DNA of 64,000 nt from Alisma plantago-aquatica (taxonomy: Eukaryota > Streptophyta > Magnoliopsida > Alismatales > Alismataceae), in contig OY856409.1 in the NCBI GenBank assembly GCA_963693085.1, forward strand, positions 1,531,392,472 to 1,531,456,471, written 5' to 3'. Of this stretch, positions 34,400 to 47,294 are shown in pieces. How positions within the stretch are numbered: position 1 is the first letter of the stretch; each line of letters opens with the position of its first letter. The notes below the pieces were generated by a model. It was given only the letters and a program-made list of their open reading frames with translations, was not told the DNA's origin and did no database searches. The position numbers were made by a program, and so were the translations under genes.

Positions 34400-37300
34400 A
34401 TGGAGAACACCGAGACATCTACCATCTACAATGAGATGTCACCTATCCCCTCCATCAAGCTAAATGGGAAGAATTATCTTTTGTGGGTAAATGTTGTCCA
34501 TACAATGTTGTAATACCGAGACAAGGAAAAATATGTTGATTCTAATCCTCCTACTTCTACTGACAAAGGATATGCTGAATGGAAGCATCATGATAGTTTG
34601 GTGAAGACATGGCTATGGGGGAGCATGGAACCTAGTGTTGTTTCTAGGTTCATGTTCTACACTATTGTCAAAAAGATATGGGATGCAATATGAAACATGA
34701 CTTACAAGAAAAGAATGCTCTTCGTCAGTTTATGATATATGACCGTCTATTTGTAGAATGACAAGGAGACAAGCCTTTAGAAGAATATTCTGAAGCAATT
34801 GCTCAAGAATTAAGCTTCTATTATCCAGTGACTATCACAGAACAAGTCAAAGATAGAAATGACTTGATTACAACAAAAATCTTATTTGTCCTGAGTTCTT
34901 CATGTAGTTCAGGCTACATTGTTATCCTAGCTTCTGGCAAACTTCCCAGCTTGGAAGAAGCTTAAGGATTTTACAGTCAATTTTTGAATAAGTTGATCCT
35001 ACAATTGTCCCGTCTCATGGGGATTCTCATGCATCTTTAGCCACTACAATTTGAGGAATTCGTATAGGTACGGGCCGAGGATGTGGAACACGTCCTAAGT
35101 GAACTTTATCTGACAAATATGGACACACAGCTGAGAAATATTGTAAGAAGTATGGAAAACTGGTTGCACCACCTGTGGGGGCAGCAAACTATGTTGACAC
35201 TACTAAGTCTTTGGAGCCTCCTGCTTCGAGTCTTGGATCTTCTAGCATCACACTCACCAAGGAAGAATATGATAGATTTATTCTGGCTACCCAACATCTG
35301 GATCATCTTCTTCATCATCAAACCTGGCATCTACTAGTGGTAATGAAGCTACCTCTTTATTGGCTTCTGGTTCAACTTCTTCATGGGTGGTTGACTCTAG
35401 AACTATACAACATATGACTGGTATGAGGAGATCGCTTCATTACATTGACTCACATATTCCTCGCCAATTTGTGACAATAGTAGATGGTTTTGTGAGGAGA
35501 GTGTTAGTCGGTGGATATATTTCTCTAACTCCTAGAATTGATCTTAAATTTGTACACTATGTGCCTGCATTTCTATTTAATATTCTTTTTGTTACAAAAT
35601 TGATTGATACTATGAAATGTACGGTGACATTTGGACCTTCTTTTTATATTATAGAATCTCAATAGTATGAGTATGATGGGTGGGGGGCTAGGAAAGGAGA
35701 TTTCTACCTCTTCCATAGTGAAAGTTTGCCTTTCCAAGTATCTGGTCCTGCTCCTATCCTTTTGAGAAGTTCTCCCTTACTAGGGCACTACAGATATGGA
35801 CATCCTTCGTTAGATAGTTGGATAAAGTTAGAACTTGAGTTATCCCAAGTGTCTTCAGTACAATGTCACTCCTATCAATTGGGTAAACATAATAGAATGT
35901 CTTATCCCAATCATGTCAATAAACAAGCTTCTTGTCCCTTTGAGTTAATCCACAATGATGTTTGGGGTCCTATAAAGGACAACAACTATAATGCTTTTTG
36001 CTATTTTATTTCCTTTGTGGATTATTTTTCTCACATAAAATGGATTTATTTGCTGAAGAGTCGAGAGTCTATGTTATCCATTGTCAAGCATTTTCATCAA
36101 GAAATAAAAGTCCAATTTGATTGCAATATTGAAATTCTTCAATCTGATAATGCCTTAGAATATGTTCAAAGTGATATGGATGATTTTGTAGCTCTATAAG
36201 GAAGATACATCATATGTTATGATGTCCTCACACCTCTCAACAAAATTGGGTATCTAAGAGGAAAAATCATCACCTTCTTGATAATGCCAAGACAATTATG
36301 TTTTGATCTAATGTTCCTAAGAGATTCTGGTCTAATGCTTTACTTACTGCATATTTCCTTATTAACATGTAGCCCTATTCAGTGCTACAAGGATGTACTC
36401 TATTCTCTATCTTATGTCCTAAGGACCAACCCTTTCTTGTTCCCCTTAGAGTGTTTGGTTGTACTTATTTTGTCTACAATTTTGATCCTAAAGCTGATAA
36501 ATTATCCCCTAGGTTTATTAGGACTCTTTTTCATGGGTACTCCAATACTAGAAAAGGGTACAAGTGTTATTCTCCCAGTCTCCATCGTATATTTGTATCT
36601 AGGGATGTAACTTTTCATGAATTCATTCTATATTTCTCTAGTGTTCCCAATAAGGGGGAGCAATTGTGTGAGAGTGAGAGAGTGCCACCAACAGACATTA
36701 GTGAGAGAGTGCCACCATCACATCAGAGTGAGAGAGTGCCACCTATCATTCCTGACTATACTACAATTGAGGAAGAGCATCCAACAGATGGTTTCTTAAT
36801 TCAACAATATTCACATGTTTCCAGTAGATGAGGCAGACATGATCTAGAGGAGGTAGGGACTCCAGTCTCTGAGCCTTTCCCATCTCCCTCTACTCAAGGG
36901 ATTCCTAAAAAACCATCTGACCTTGATGTTCCCATTGTTGTTAACAAAGGTATTCCTGTACTGTTTGACATCCTATTGCAAGTCTGTGTTGTTTGTCAAA
37001 ATTATCTAAGCAGACCTCTTCATTCACTTCTTCATATTGATTATGTGGTCATTCTAAGAAATCATCTTGATGATATGAAGGATATTGGCTGGAAAAAGAC
37101 AATGCATATGGAAATGTCTGCTCTTCTACAAAACAACATATGGGACTTATTGACTTACCTCTAGATAAAAAATTTGTGGGCTGCAAATGGGTATTCACAG
37201 TGAGACATAATCCAGATGGTTTAGTTGAGAGGTTGAAGGCTAGACCAGTGGCAAATGGTTACACTCAGACATATGGGTTGATTTCTTTGAGACCTTTTCA

Positions 37301-38715
37301 CCTGTGGCTCGTCCGAATTTAGTGTGGATTCTTATTTCTCTGGCTACTACTTTTAATTGGCCTCTTTTCAGCTTGATGTCCAGAATACCTTTCTTCGTGG
37401 TGATCTACAGGAAGAGGTGTACATGGAGAAACCTCCTAGTTTTGTTGCTCATGGGGAGTGTCAGAAGGTGTGTAGATTGAAGAAAGCCATCTATAGAGCT
37501 TGGTTTGATCAGTTCAGTGATGTTGTACTAAAGATGAGCTTTTTTAATTTTGTGACTGATCACTCCTTATTCTATTCTAGCTCTCATGTTGGATCTATTA
37601 TTAGTGTTATATGTGTTGATGATATATTTATTACCGGCATTGATTCTATAGGCATATCACATGTGAAAGAAGGATTATAAGGGAATTTTCATACAAAGGA
37701 TCTGGGAAAATTGAGGTATTTTCTGGGCATTGAAGTACTTAGATCTGCATGTACTAATTTTTGTCAGAGGAAATACAAGTTGGGTTTACTGCATGATGCT
37801 GGTATGAGTGAGTCCAATCCGGTGTCTAGTCCTATGGACTATCATGTAAAGGAGATGACTGATGATATTGATTATCCAGATTTAGGATATTACAGGAAAA
37901 CTAGTGGTAAACTAATATATCTGACAGTTACTCACCCTGACATTTCCTTTGTTGTAGGAGTGGTGAGTCAGCATATGAGCTCACCACATCAGTCACATTG
38001 GACAACAGTTTGTCATATTCTGAGATATGTAAAAGGAACATTAATGACTATACATGTGATCATCACATAGATTACATATTAGTTTAAGGTATGTTGTTCA
38101 TATGTGATCTAGAGTTTTTTTCATTATATATATATATATATACACATATATATATATATATTTGTTCATATGTAACATGAATTTTTATATGGATCTGAAT
38201 TTTTATATGTGATCTGACTGTATCTAGTAAGGGGATCACCTATTACAGACCCAAGATTCATGTGTCTGCCCTTGTTCTTGTTGGTTATGCAGATGCAGAT
38301 TGGGCTAATAATCTGAATGACAAGAGGTCTACTTCTGGATATTGCATGTTTCTAGGAAATCATCTTATCACCTAGAAAAGAAAAAAATTAGAATGTTGTA
38401 GCGAGATCTAGCATGGAGGATGGGTATCAAGCAATGGCCCATGCCCATTGTGAGTTGCAGTGGGTTCAATATATGCTTTCTGAAATAAAGATTCATGTAT
38501 TTCCTCCCATAGAGCTCAGATGTGACAATCGAGCTGCAATCTATATTGCCAAGAACCCAGTCTTCCATGAACACACTATGCACATAGAGGTTGACTGCCA
38601 CATAATCAGAGATCAGATCAAGAATGGTACTATTGTGACTCTGCATGTCAAGTTTGAAGATCAACTTGTAGATGTTCTCACAAAGCCATTGAGTCCAAGA
38701 ACATTTCAGAACTAG
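34400..38715 (+). pseudogene. Copia gag-pol polyprotein, broken, with a 171-bp insertion
   Basis: Domains follow in Copia order. Gag opens MENTETSTIYNEMSPIPSIK with NYLLWVNVVHTML. The knuckle near 35090-35140 is eroded: CxxC has become a stop and Ser before DKYGHTAEK. The protease reads WVVDSRTIQHMTG (about 35390), where DSG is expected but DSR is seen. Integrase (35726-36199) has HNDVWGP and LQSDNALEY with the first two catalytic Asp. Reverse transcriptase (37140-38070) has KFVGCKWVF, FQLDVQNTFLRGDL, and ICVDDIFITG in place of YVDD. RNase H (38290-38715) has GYADADWANNLNDKRSTSG, CDNRAA and DVLTKPLS. Stops and shifts recur from codon 38 of gag onward, with major breaks near 36199, 37320 and 38070. 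It is inactive. Confidence 0.9.
38063..38233. mobile_element. 171-bp MITE-like insertion in Copia pol
   Basis: The RNase H frame is interrupted between GATCA (38058-38062) and a second GATCA (38234-38238). The coding frames on either side are in register if this piece and one GATCA are disregarded. The insert is AT-rich with a (TA)n core at about 38126-38162 and copies of ATATGTGATCT near both arms. The superfamily is not clear. Confidence 0.7.
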
Positions 38716-38764
38716 TGCAACAAGCTAGGCATACACAATGTGTACACTCCAGCTTGAGGGGGAG

Positions 38765-38927
38765 TGTTATATATATCTATTTATATTCAAATTTATTATA
38801 TTTTGTAATTTCTATATACTTTTGGACCTATATGTAATTTCTACGTGGTCTCTTATTAGTAAAAGGGAGAGGGCGCATTGCTTCTCTCTACATGTTGCAC
38901 TGTAATACCCTATCTTTCTTGTTCACA
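38765..38927 (+). repeat. 3' LTR of the short-LTR Copia
   Basis: 163 bp, preceded by the purine tract GAGGGGGAG and followed by the target duplicate CCTAG. Confidence 0.9.
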
Positions 38928-39807
38928 CCTAGCATTTACTATCCTTTTTAGAAGATACTTAAATAAAAAGATAATACCTCATAAGTTGGGTGATGTGGTA
39001 GAAACCTATTGGGACACACCACTAACTGGTTGAATAATAAGGGACCCACACCTAGGTTGAGCCTGAACTGGCCAGTCCAGGCCCAACCTGATTCGGCTCT
39101 TCTCCCTCCATCTTCTCTCTCGTGCATACCTCCTCCGTCAGCCTGTGAGGCATGACAAGTCTACTGCACCATCCCTAAATAGAGTCTTCGTGCCCAACTT
39201 CACCTTCCTCCCTAACTCTACTCTCCTCGCCTCAACAACCATTAAGAAAACCCCTAACCATCATCTTCCCTCTCCAACACCCATCAACAGTAAGGCTTGA
39301 GCCTGGGCTTGGAAGATCACGACAACACCACTGCAAAGGATGTCTCTTCCTTCAAATTTCCTCTACAACTACCATCATTGGGGTGGCAATACTACTTCCT
39401 AGGATCAAACGTTCATTCCCTTGCCTCCTTCCTCTAGACCTCACTGGTGTCGAGACCCCCAGGCCTATTGCTTGCCTCTGACTAAAGCATCACTTTCTCA
39501 TGTGGCCGTTGTCGTGAGATCAAATTCTCACGCCCTAACTTGGAGAAGGGTATGAGTCCTAGAACTGGTCTAGCAGAAGGGTTTGCATAAGCCTTCATGA
39601 ATGACTCCTTGGTCAAGACCTGCAACCTTATGTCGAGAGTCCAAGACGAGACCTGATCAGACATGGATCTTTCCTCTCCACAAGAGGACCTTCACCTCGT
39701 GTCATCTATGAAACACTTCATCGAATCATGAAAGCATGATGGTTTAGAGGATGATATCCAGCAGTAGATCCCCTAACGTTACCATGTATGCATGGTCTAG
39801 GGTCTCA

Positions 39808-39817
39808 ATATATATAC
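39808..39817 (-). promoter_or_regulatory. Possible TATA box in the LARD LTR
   Basis: The minus strand reads GTATATATAT followed by TGAGACCCTAGACCATG. It sits within the LTR at a position that would leave most of the 3.2 kb as U3 and about 2.1 kb as R-U5. This is a prediction from sequence only. Confidence 0.35.
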
Positions 39818-41675
39818 AACCTAGGAGAAAACCATAGGATTTATGATGAAGAGAGGATGAGAGGAATAGGAAAGACCAAGTTTCTTTAATCATACACTCA
39901 TGGATGGGAGAGATAACATGAGTCCTAATCTACTAATATGGAAAGGTGTTTTCTATTCACATTAAACATCAATATACACCTTCCCATAATTTGCTCTTTA
40001 TTTCCTATATCCTTTCAAAAGTTGTAAGGTATATACAACACAATCATCTTTCCTTAAGTGTCAAAAGGATGTCTCCTTATTTGACATTCCACTTACGGTA
40101 AATGTTGATAAGGTAAGCCTAGAGAGACAATCGTGTGATGATTGACATGGCATGAACCATAAAGGATATGATTAATACTCATAAAGGCAAGCTTCCAATT
40201 CGTTCTGTTCCATTCAGTTATGATATAATGAGGAAACATTATGAATGTCTATATAATGAAAATACTCAATGGCATATGTCTTCAAGTATGTGACTTAGAG
40301 AATGAGATCATACAAAAGCTAAGAGTATGCACATTCTTATTATGTCCCTGGTCAATTGTTATTGTGGAATGTAGATAGATACCAATAACACATAATACTA
40401 GAGTGTAGTTTGGTATATGATAGAATCTCATTAGTCATGATATGGAAATATCAAACCAAACACACAGATATGTGTTAGGGAACAGTGTATTAGACAAACC
40501 CAGTTGAGAGTGACACATGGAAACCATCATTGGTGGTCATAGTCATCTATCATAGTGAAGGTGGTGATTATGATTCTTAGACCTAAAATCATTGCACTCA
40601 TCACATGTTGTTGGGTATGCTTTGAAATCATCAAACATAATTCTAAAGCATAGGCTGTCATAAAGGTGATGATTGGGTGACTTTGACACATGGGGACTAA
40701 CTATGAGTGATAGAAACAAGATTTGTCCCTTCTATTAGAGATTGATAACCTGGACAGTTGATAAGAAAGACTGAGAAATGCATGTGCATGCACATGTGAA
40801 TCAATATAAGATATTGAGGTCACATTATCTCATACATTCTATTCTTGGTTCAAGGAAGATAAGTTGAAAATTGAGAGGATGATGATTCCATGCCTCGAGT
40901 TCTCTGTGAATATCAGATACAAAGGAATTATACAATCATTGCAACACCTTACACATATTGTAAGTTGAAGTTGTTCTCCAACGTTCCATTCACTTGGGTA
41001 GCACTGATGTGCAATTAGTCTTTGCTCCTTGCTTGTGATGTTATAAGCTAGTTATGAATATTTACTGCCAACATGATATGGAACTTATAGGGTCACACAC
41101 AAAGGAGCTCATCTATAAGAGGGGTTAATCTTAAATGATGATTGAATTAATTACTAAAGCATTTTGATACTCAATTCACACAACATATCAGTTGATTGGA
41201 CTGTCAGTCATTCGTCTCACAGGGTGAGTCCAAAGGATCAAATCAAATGTTGAGATGATCATTTGGATTGTCAAGCCAATTGGAACTGAATTGGTGAAGT
41301 TCTACTCGAATAAGGCTCCAAACAATTGGCTCATTGGGTGAACCGATCGACTTGTGTGAGCGATATGACCGGTTGACCTAGTGAACCGATCATCTCGATT
41401 GAGCCAAAGGAAGGTTCTAGTAATTTTCCAAATTTGTGAAAAAATCAATTGCACAATTCTTGTGATGCAAGGAATTAATGTATAACATTAATTGGAATCG
41501 AATTACCAATTTTGTATGTAATTGGGAAATTGCCAGACAACCGTCTCGTAGTGCGAGACGACCATTGTAGACATCCATTTTGGTGGTTTCAAGTTGTGAA
41601 AATTCAAGACCTTCTAGTCCCTTCCACTCCCACATAGATCCCAAACAGACTGGGAACCCTAGCCCAAACTCTGCC

Positions 41676-41683
41676 TATAAATA
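41676..41683 (+). promoter_or_regulatory. Predicted TATA box of the solo LTR
   Basis: TATAAATA in GCCTATAAATAGACAGG, at the position matching the TATA box of the related LTR at 17892. Confidence 0.55.
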
Positions 41684-41886
41684 GACAGGTATTTAGGGCT
41701 TCCCAGAGTACAACACAGACAACTAAGAATTTAGTTCTCTGATAATTGTTGTCCTCTCTGATTGTGGTAACTAAGAGAGACAAGCAAGTCTAGCCCTACT
41801 AGGGAGGGATAGTGAAGGGAGAGATCAACTAAGGATCATTGTTGGTTGGAGAGTAAGTTGGTGACTAGTATGCTAACGGGAGGGAC

Positions 41887-43400
41887 TATTGACTCAAGGT
41901 CGATATAGTCAATGTTGACTCATGGTATAAATTGACTAAACCCTTGTTTTGATGATGACTAAATCATTCCAATTATTTGTGTCTAATGTCTCTACTTGAG
42001 TGATTTTAGATAGGTATGACTACACTCCAAATACCCTAAACTATGCATCCTAACTTTGAGAAAAGACAAGTTGAAGTCAATACATGTACATGTCTTTGAA
42101 ATATGATGCAAATCCATTAGAATCATGTTGTAAATCACTTATAATGATTGTATGACTTGTAATTAAGCTTAGAAAAAACCAGGAGCACTTAAATCGAACA
42201 TTTAAGCACTTTAATGATATTTTTCAAAATTCATTACTGGCACTTCATTGGTCGAGTTACAATCTTGACCGATCCTTGATGGATTTTGAGAATGTTGTTG
42301 ATCACTTCAATTTCCTATACTCAAAACTCAACTGAACACTGCAATGGAACAAAACTGACTTAATCTATTGGTTGAGTTCCTACAGGACAAACTCGATCGA
42401 TTGGTCAAATGAGCTTTGTCGCATAGTGCATTCAGTCGAGTTACCTCTATAAAAACTCGACCAATATCACTGTCTGGAAAAAAAAATAGAAAAGTATTTT
42501 CAGCCATTGAATGTTGTAAAACTCAGAAAAATATATGTTGCAACATCCCCAACTATAAACATGACCCCTTGAACTTTATTCTAAGGTTGAGCATTCAATG
42601 CATAACTCTATTTGAGGTTACTACTCTATAGTTGAGTGCTTCCTATAGCTTCCTCTCTCTCACTAAGATTGTCCTACATGTATATCTTGTGAGGGTCTCA
42701 CTTCCACCACCTCCCAATCTCTAATTTCAACCATGAAGAGGAAGGTTCTCTTTCTTATCTAAGAGAGGTGAAGAAGAACAAGGGAAGGAGTCCCTTGGTG
42801 AATAATAAGGTCGAAGACTTGGAGTAAGAGTGAGTAAGCCCTTAGTGAAGGCAAAAGACTCCTTGCTTAAGTGGGTATGTCCTTGGTGAAAGCTTGTTCT
42901 TGGCGAAGGTGAACACAATGGTTGAATATCCAAGAAGAGTGGGTAATTCCATCAAGACCAAAGACTTGTGTAAGAGTGGGTAAGTCCTTGGATAAGGCTT
43001 AAGACTCCTTGGAAAGTGGTAGAAGGCTTAAGACTCCTTGCAAAGGGGTTAAGTCCTTAGGTAGGTTGAATACTCTTGGTCGGATAGGTAATTCCTTTAA
43101 AAGGTATTGTATTGTAAGTCTTATGAATGAATATAAGAGTGCAAAGGTTAAGAAATCCTAGAGGTTGACCTCTCTAGGTAGTGGACTGACATATTTCTAG
43201 TTCGAAGTGTGGAACCATTTTACATAGATTTTCAATTGGTGCATGTTAAATTTCTCTCATACTTGGTATGCATGTTTAGTTGCACATCAAATTCCCTATT
43301 TAGCAACCTTATATTGTGATATAATTTGAAGGTCTAATAAATTTTATTTAAATGCATTTAGATCTATTCACCCTATCTATATCATCCTAGGATCCCAACA
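41887..43400 (+). repeat. 5' LTR of the gag-only element, 1.51 kb
   Basis: Starts TATTGACTCAAGG (mutated from TGTT) and ends GATCCCAACA. TATAAAC at 42554-42560 is the likely TATA region. It lacks a 60-80-bp stretch just upstream of this TATA that the 3' LTR retains (47930-47990). Confidence 0.85.
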
Positions 43401-43451
43401 ATTGGTACCAGAGTGGGTCTTCTCCAAGCATACTTCCACAAGTAGGATAAG

Positions 43452-45362
43452 ATGGGTGACTACCAAGGAGGGATATACTTGATCAACCTTCCAATATTTG
43501 ATGGGAGCAATTTCCTCTATTGGAAGAGAAGGTTAAAATACTACATCCAAGGATCAAATCTTGAGCTATGGAAAATGGTGGGTCATCCATAAAAGCTACC
43601 AGAGACCAAGATAGAAGAATGGGATGAAGATACCATGAAGAAAGACACCTTGAATGCAAGAGAAATCAACATCCTCTATGCCACCATGAACCCCACCGAA
43701 TTCAACCAGATTTCCTCTTATAAGACGGCCTATGAGGTATGGAGAAAGATATGATGAGGGGACAACTCAAGTGAAGGAAAGCAAAGTCTACATGCTCAAA
43801 GGTCTGCTTGAGAACTTCAAGATGGGAAAGGAGGAGAAGATATCCAATATGTACTCAAGGCTTAACACCATTGTGAAGGGTCTTGCTGTTCTAGGTCATC
43901 CTTTGAGTAGAGGGGAGATCAACTCTAAGATCCTTATAACTCTCTTGAAGAGATGGGAATCCAAGTTGATTTCCATTGAAGAAGCAAGGTCTGTTAGTGA
44001 TATTCACATTGAAGAACTCATAGGAAATCTTCAAGCCCATGAAGTCACTCTTGACAAGAGAGAAGAAGTTGAGAGACAAGAGGATTAAGAGCTAAAGAGA
44101 ATGAAGAAGGCTGAAATTAAGGATCAAATTGAAGCTATTGTGGGTCAAGCCTGTATCCTCTCAAGTTGAAGAAGAGACCATGTAATCCAAGGGTAGACTT
44201 TAGAAAGGCAAGTCTTTCTCCTCAATCTGGTGCTTCAAGTATGAAAAAAAGGGTCACTTTAAGGAAGATTGTCCACAAGGTAAAAAGACCCATCATCACA
44301 AGAGGAGAAGATAAGTACAAAAAGAAGGAGAAATTGCACAAAAACTCAAGTGAATTCTTCAACTCAAGTGAAGAATCAAGTGGAGGATCTAGTTCAACCT
44401 CTAGTGATGAAGGAGAATGCCATTTTGCTTTTATGGCTTCAACAAATTAAGACTCAAATGAGGTAAATATAAACTCTTTAGATAAAGAAACTTTAATTGA
44501 TATCATTAATGCTACTCGTGCCTCCCTTAACTCTTCTATAAAAAAGGAAAAAGCTTGCTAGAATTGTTGATAATTTGCATGTAGAATTAGATGATCTTGA
44601 ACATGCTAATACTTTCTTGCTTGATGATAAAAATATTTGTCTTAGTCAAATAGATGCTCTTAAACTTGAGAATGCTAACTTTCTTGACAAGAATAGATTT
44701 CTAGAAGCTCAACCTCTCTGCATAGTGATAATATAGAGCATAGTAACATTGTTGACCTTTCATGCATGATATTGATGTTCTTAAATCTGAAAACAAGAAC
44801 AAAGTTTTGGCTTTGCAAGGTTTAGAATCTAAAAATAGGATCTATCATTATAAGATTTCTAAATTGAAAATGAAAATGCTTCCTTTCTTTCTAAAATAAA
44901 CGTTCTTGAATCTTGTTCTAGTTCTACTAGTAGAGAGAAATGTGTTGTTGCTCTTCATATTGATAGAGATTCTTATTTAACTAAAGCTCTTTGCTTAGAA
45001 AATGATTTTATGCATGATAGGGATGATATGAATCAATTCTCTTCTACTATTACTTTTATTATGCATGATAATCATAGTTTGAGATCCTCTTTGCAAATAT
45101 TCTTAGTTGGTAAAAAGAATTATAATGATATCCTACATCATACTATTAAACAAATTGGTAGACATAGTTTAAGGTCCAAAGTAATAACAAAGGTAAAGGA
45201 CCTCGAATCTTCCATGGAAAATCATCTAGTTCCAAGACTATGGGCACATGCATCTATTGTAATGATTTTGGTCATTATGCTACTTGTTGCCCTTTTAGGA
45301 AAGCACCCACGAGAAATAATACTTGGGTTGCTAAGCTAATCCCTCCAGACCGAAAAACATGA
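43452..45362 (+). pseudogene. gag: SIRE-like Copia gag with two zinc knuckles, broken
   Basis: The frame starts MGDYQGGIYLINLPIFDGSN at 43452, just after the primer-binding site. The N-terminal UBN2-type region has FDGSNFLYWKRRLKYYIQ, NILYATMNPTEFNQISSYKT and, after a frame break near 43746, GTTQVKESKVYMLKG and EELIGNLQAHEVTL. A first CCHC knuckle at 44231-44272 reads CFKYEKKGHFKEDC; the second Cys is Tyr, so it would not bind zinc normally. A long helical, coiled-coil-like stretch follows in pieces (44560-45240). The second knuckle at 45249-45290, CIYCNDFGHYATCC, is intact. It ends WVAKLIPPDRKT. There is a stop at codon 47 and several shifts later. The two-knuckle layout with a coiled coil between is typical of SIRE-type gag. 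Confidence 0.85.
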
Positions 45363-47294
45363 TTGGGGACCATTCATCTTTCTTCTCGTAGGTCATTTGT
45401 AAATGGATTGACATGAGCTATTGCTTTAGTAGTTGACTTTTCAATCCACATGAAGGAAGAAATGTGAGATGTGTATGGGGTGGCAACAAGTGAAAAGGCA
45501 ATGGTAAGCACAAAGGTATGTTATTATTGCTCATATCTGATCATAGTGTGTTTTGCCAAGTTAGTGTGCACTGTACATGTGGTTTTCAGTCAAAATTGGT
45601 ATATTTTGATTCTCGTCACTTTCTTACTCAAAAACTATTTCTAATACTTTCATAGTGCATTACTAACTTGCTTAAACATATTAAGATATGATTTATATTT
45701 GTATCATGCCTCTAGATATGTTTTCATAAATATATGTGCTTTTTGACAATAGGTTCGATCGACTTTGTCCTGATAGAAACTCAGCTGATAGGCACCAATG
45801 GATGTTGCCAACATCTGTTGTCGGTCGAGTTTGTCCTATCAGTAGCTTTACTGGTGGCATTGTGTACAAAATACACAGTTGGCTTGTTGAATGAGAATTT
45901 TTTTTCTCAACTAGATTTTCTCAACAAATAGCCTTGTTCTTTGGCACTCCCTTGGTACCTTTATATGCATATTGTCATGCTTTAAATTGTCTATCTTTCT
46001 TACAACTATATCTCTCTAATTGCTATAATTTGGTATTTCACTAGTGGTATTCATGTATCTTGTAATTACTTGTCTTGATTTGTTTTGCAAGTGTTGATGA
46101 TGATCTCTTTAGATCTCTTGGTTGTGTCTTAAATTGCTTCTGTTGTGTTCTAACTTGCTACATCTATCTAGTTATATATCTTATTTGGATACAACCTTGA
46201 GTTTCTTAGTGGTAATCAACTCTTGGTAATGATGCATATTTGTTAGTGAGTTATATCCTTACTTGCTTATGGAACTGCTTATCTCTTGTGTGGATATATC
46301 TCTACATCTACTCATATCTTACTTTATCTTGTGTATCTTTTGGTATCTCTTGCTATGGTCTAGATCCTACTTGTATCCCTAACTTGTGATAACATCTACT
46401 AGTAGTCTATATACATGTGGTTCTAGGTCTTTTCACCATGTGTTCTTTTACTATATGCTATGCTTGTATCTTGTTTCATACTTGCTCAAGCTTGTTCCTT
46501 AAATTTCATACCTACTATCTTGAGTTGCTTACATAGCATCATGATGCAGGAGATATAGAACTACATTGTATGTATAAATTGGATCATCCTTGAAATTTAT
46601 GTAGATTTTTCTCCAATGTCAAGTTTTGATGCAAGACTAGTGCTTTTTTATGTAGAAACAACCTTCTAAGAAAGACTCATTGCCTCAAGATGAGCCCTGA
46701 CACTTTTTGGGTGAATTCCATCATCTTGAGGGTCAAAATTTGTGATTTATTATTTATATGCATCACTTTATCTTGTCTTGATCTTTGCAAAAATTACATC
46801 ATAGGTTGTTCAAGTGCAAGCCTTAACTTGCTTTTCTTTCTATGCTTGGAGAAGCCCCTAATTTTGCTCTTCTACTCTCCGTTATATTTTTTGTTATCTC
46901 CTTTCTTTTAACAAGTGGTCTTTCTTATCTCTCTTCATACCCCCACTTTTTGAAATGATAAAGGGGGAGAATGAACACATGGTGAGAAAGCATATTTTAC
47001 CTGAAGAGGGGAAGCATATCTCTTATGTAAAGGGGAGAAGGTAAAGGGGAGAAAACATATATGTGTAGAACATATATGAGTAGAAGACAAAATATTGTAT
47101 AAATGTTATGAAAGCAAACCATGCAGGAGAAAACATCAATTGAGGGGGAGTATGAGAACTCCATGATTATCAATTGAGTGGGATCATATGAAATCAATTC
47201 TATTGAAACCCCTTGATTTCTCCAAAGGTATGACTTTACTTCAATGCTTTAAATACATTTATGGAATGGCTTACCATCTTCAAAAAGGGGAGAA
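45363..47294 (+). other. Non-coding 3' interior of the gag-only element
   Basis: 1.9 kb, pyrimidine-rich in its middle (TTGCTT and CTTGTATCT words). Several polypurine-like tracts lie near the end, AAGGGGGAGA at 46961 and TGAGGGGGAG at 47141, before the one adjoining the LTR. There is no pol homology. Confidence 0.7.

Larger units (their letters stand above)
33651..38927 (+). mobile_element. Short-LTR Copia retrotransposon, 5.28 kb, full structure
   Basis: Two 163-bp LTRs (33651-33813 and 38765-38927) flank gag and pol in Copia order. The target duplication CCTAG is perfect (33646-33650 and 38928-38932). The primer-binding site TGGTATCATAGCA (33814-33826) adjoins the 5' LTR and the purine tract GCTTGAGGGGGAG (38752-38764) adjoins the 3' LTR. 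The very short LTRs suggest the Ale/Retrofit group, but I am not certain of the lineage. Coding frames are broken in many places. Confidence 0.95.

Noticed and set aside
41417..41644. 75-codon minus-strand ORF
   Set aside because: It lies inside the U3 of the solo LTR, antisense, with no domain.
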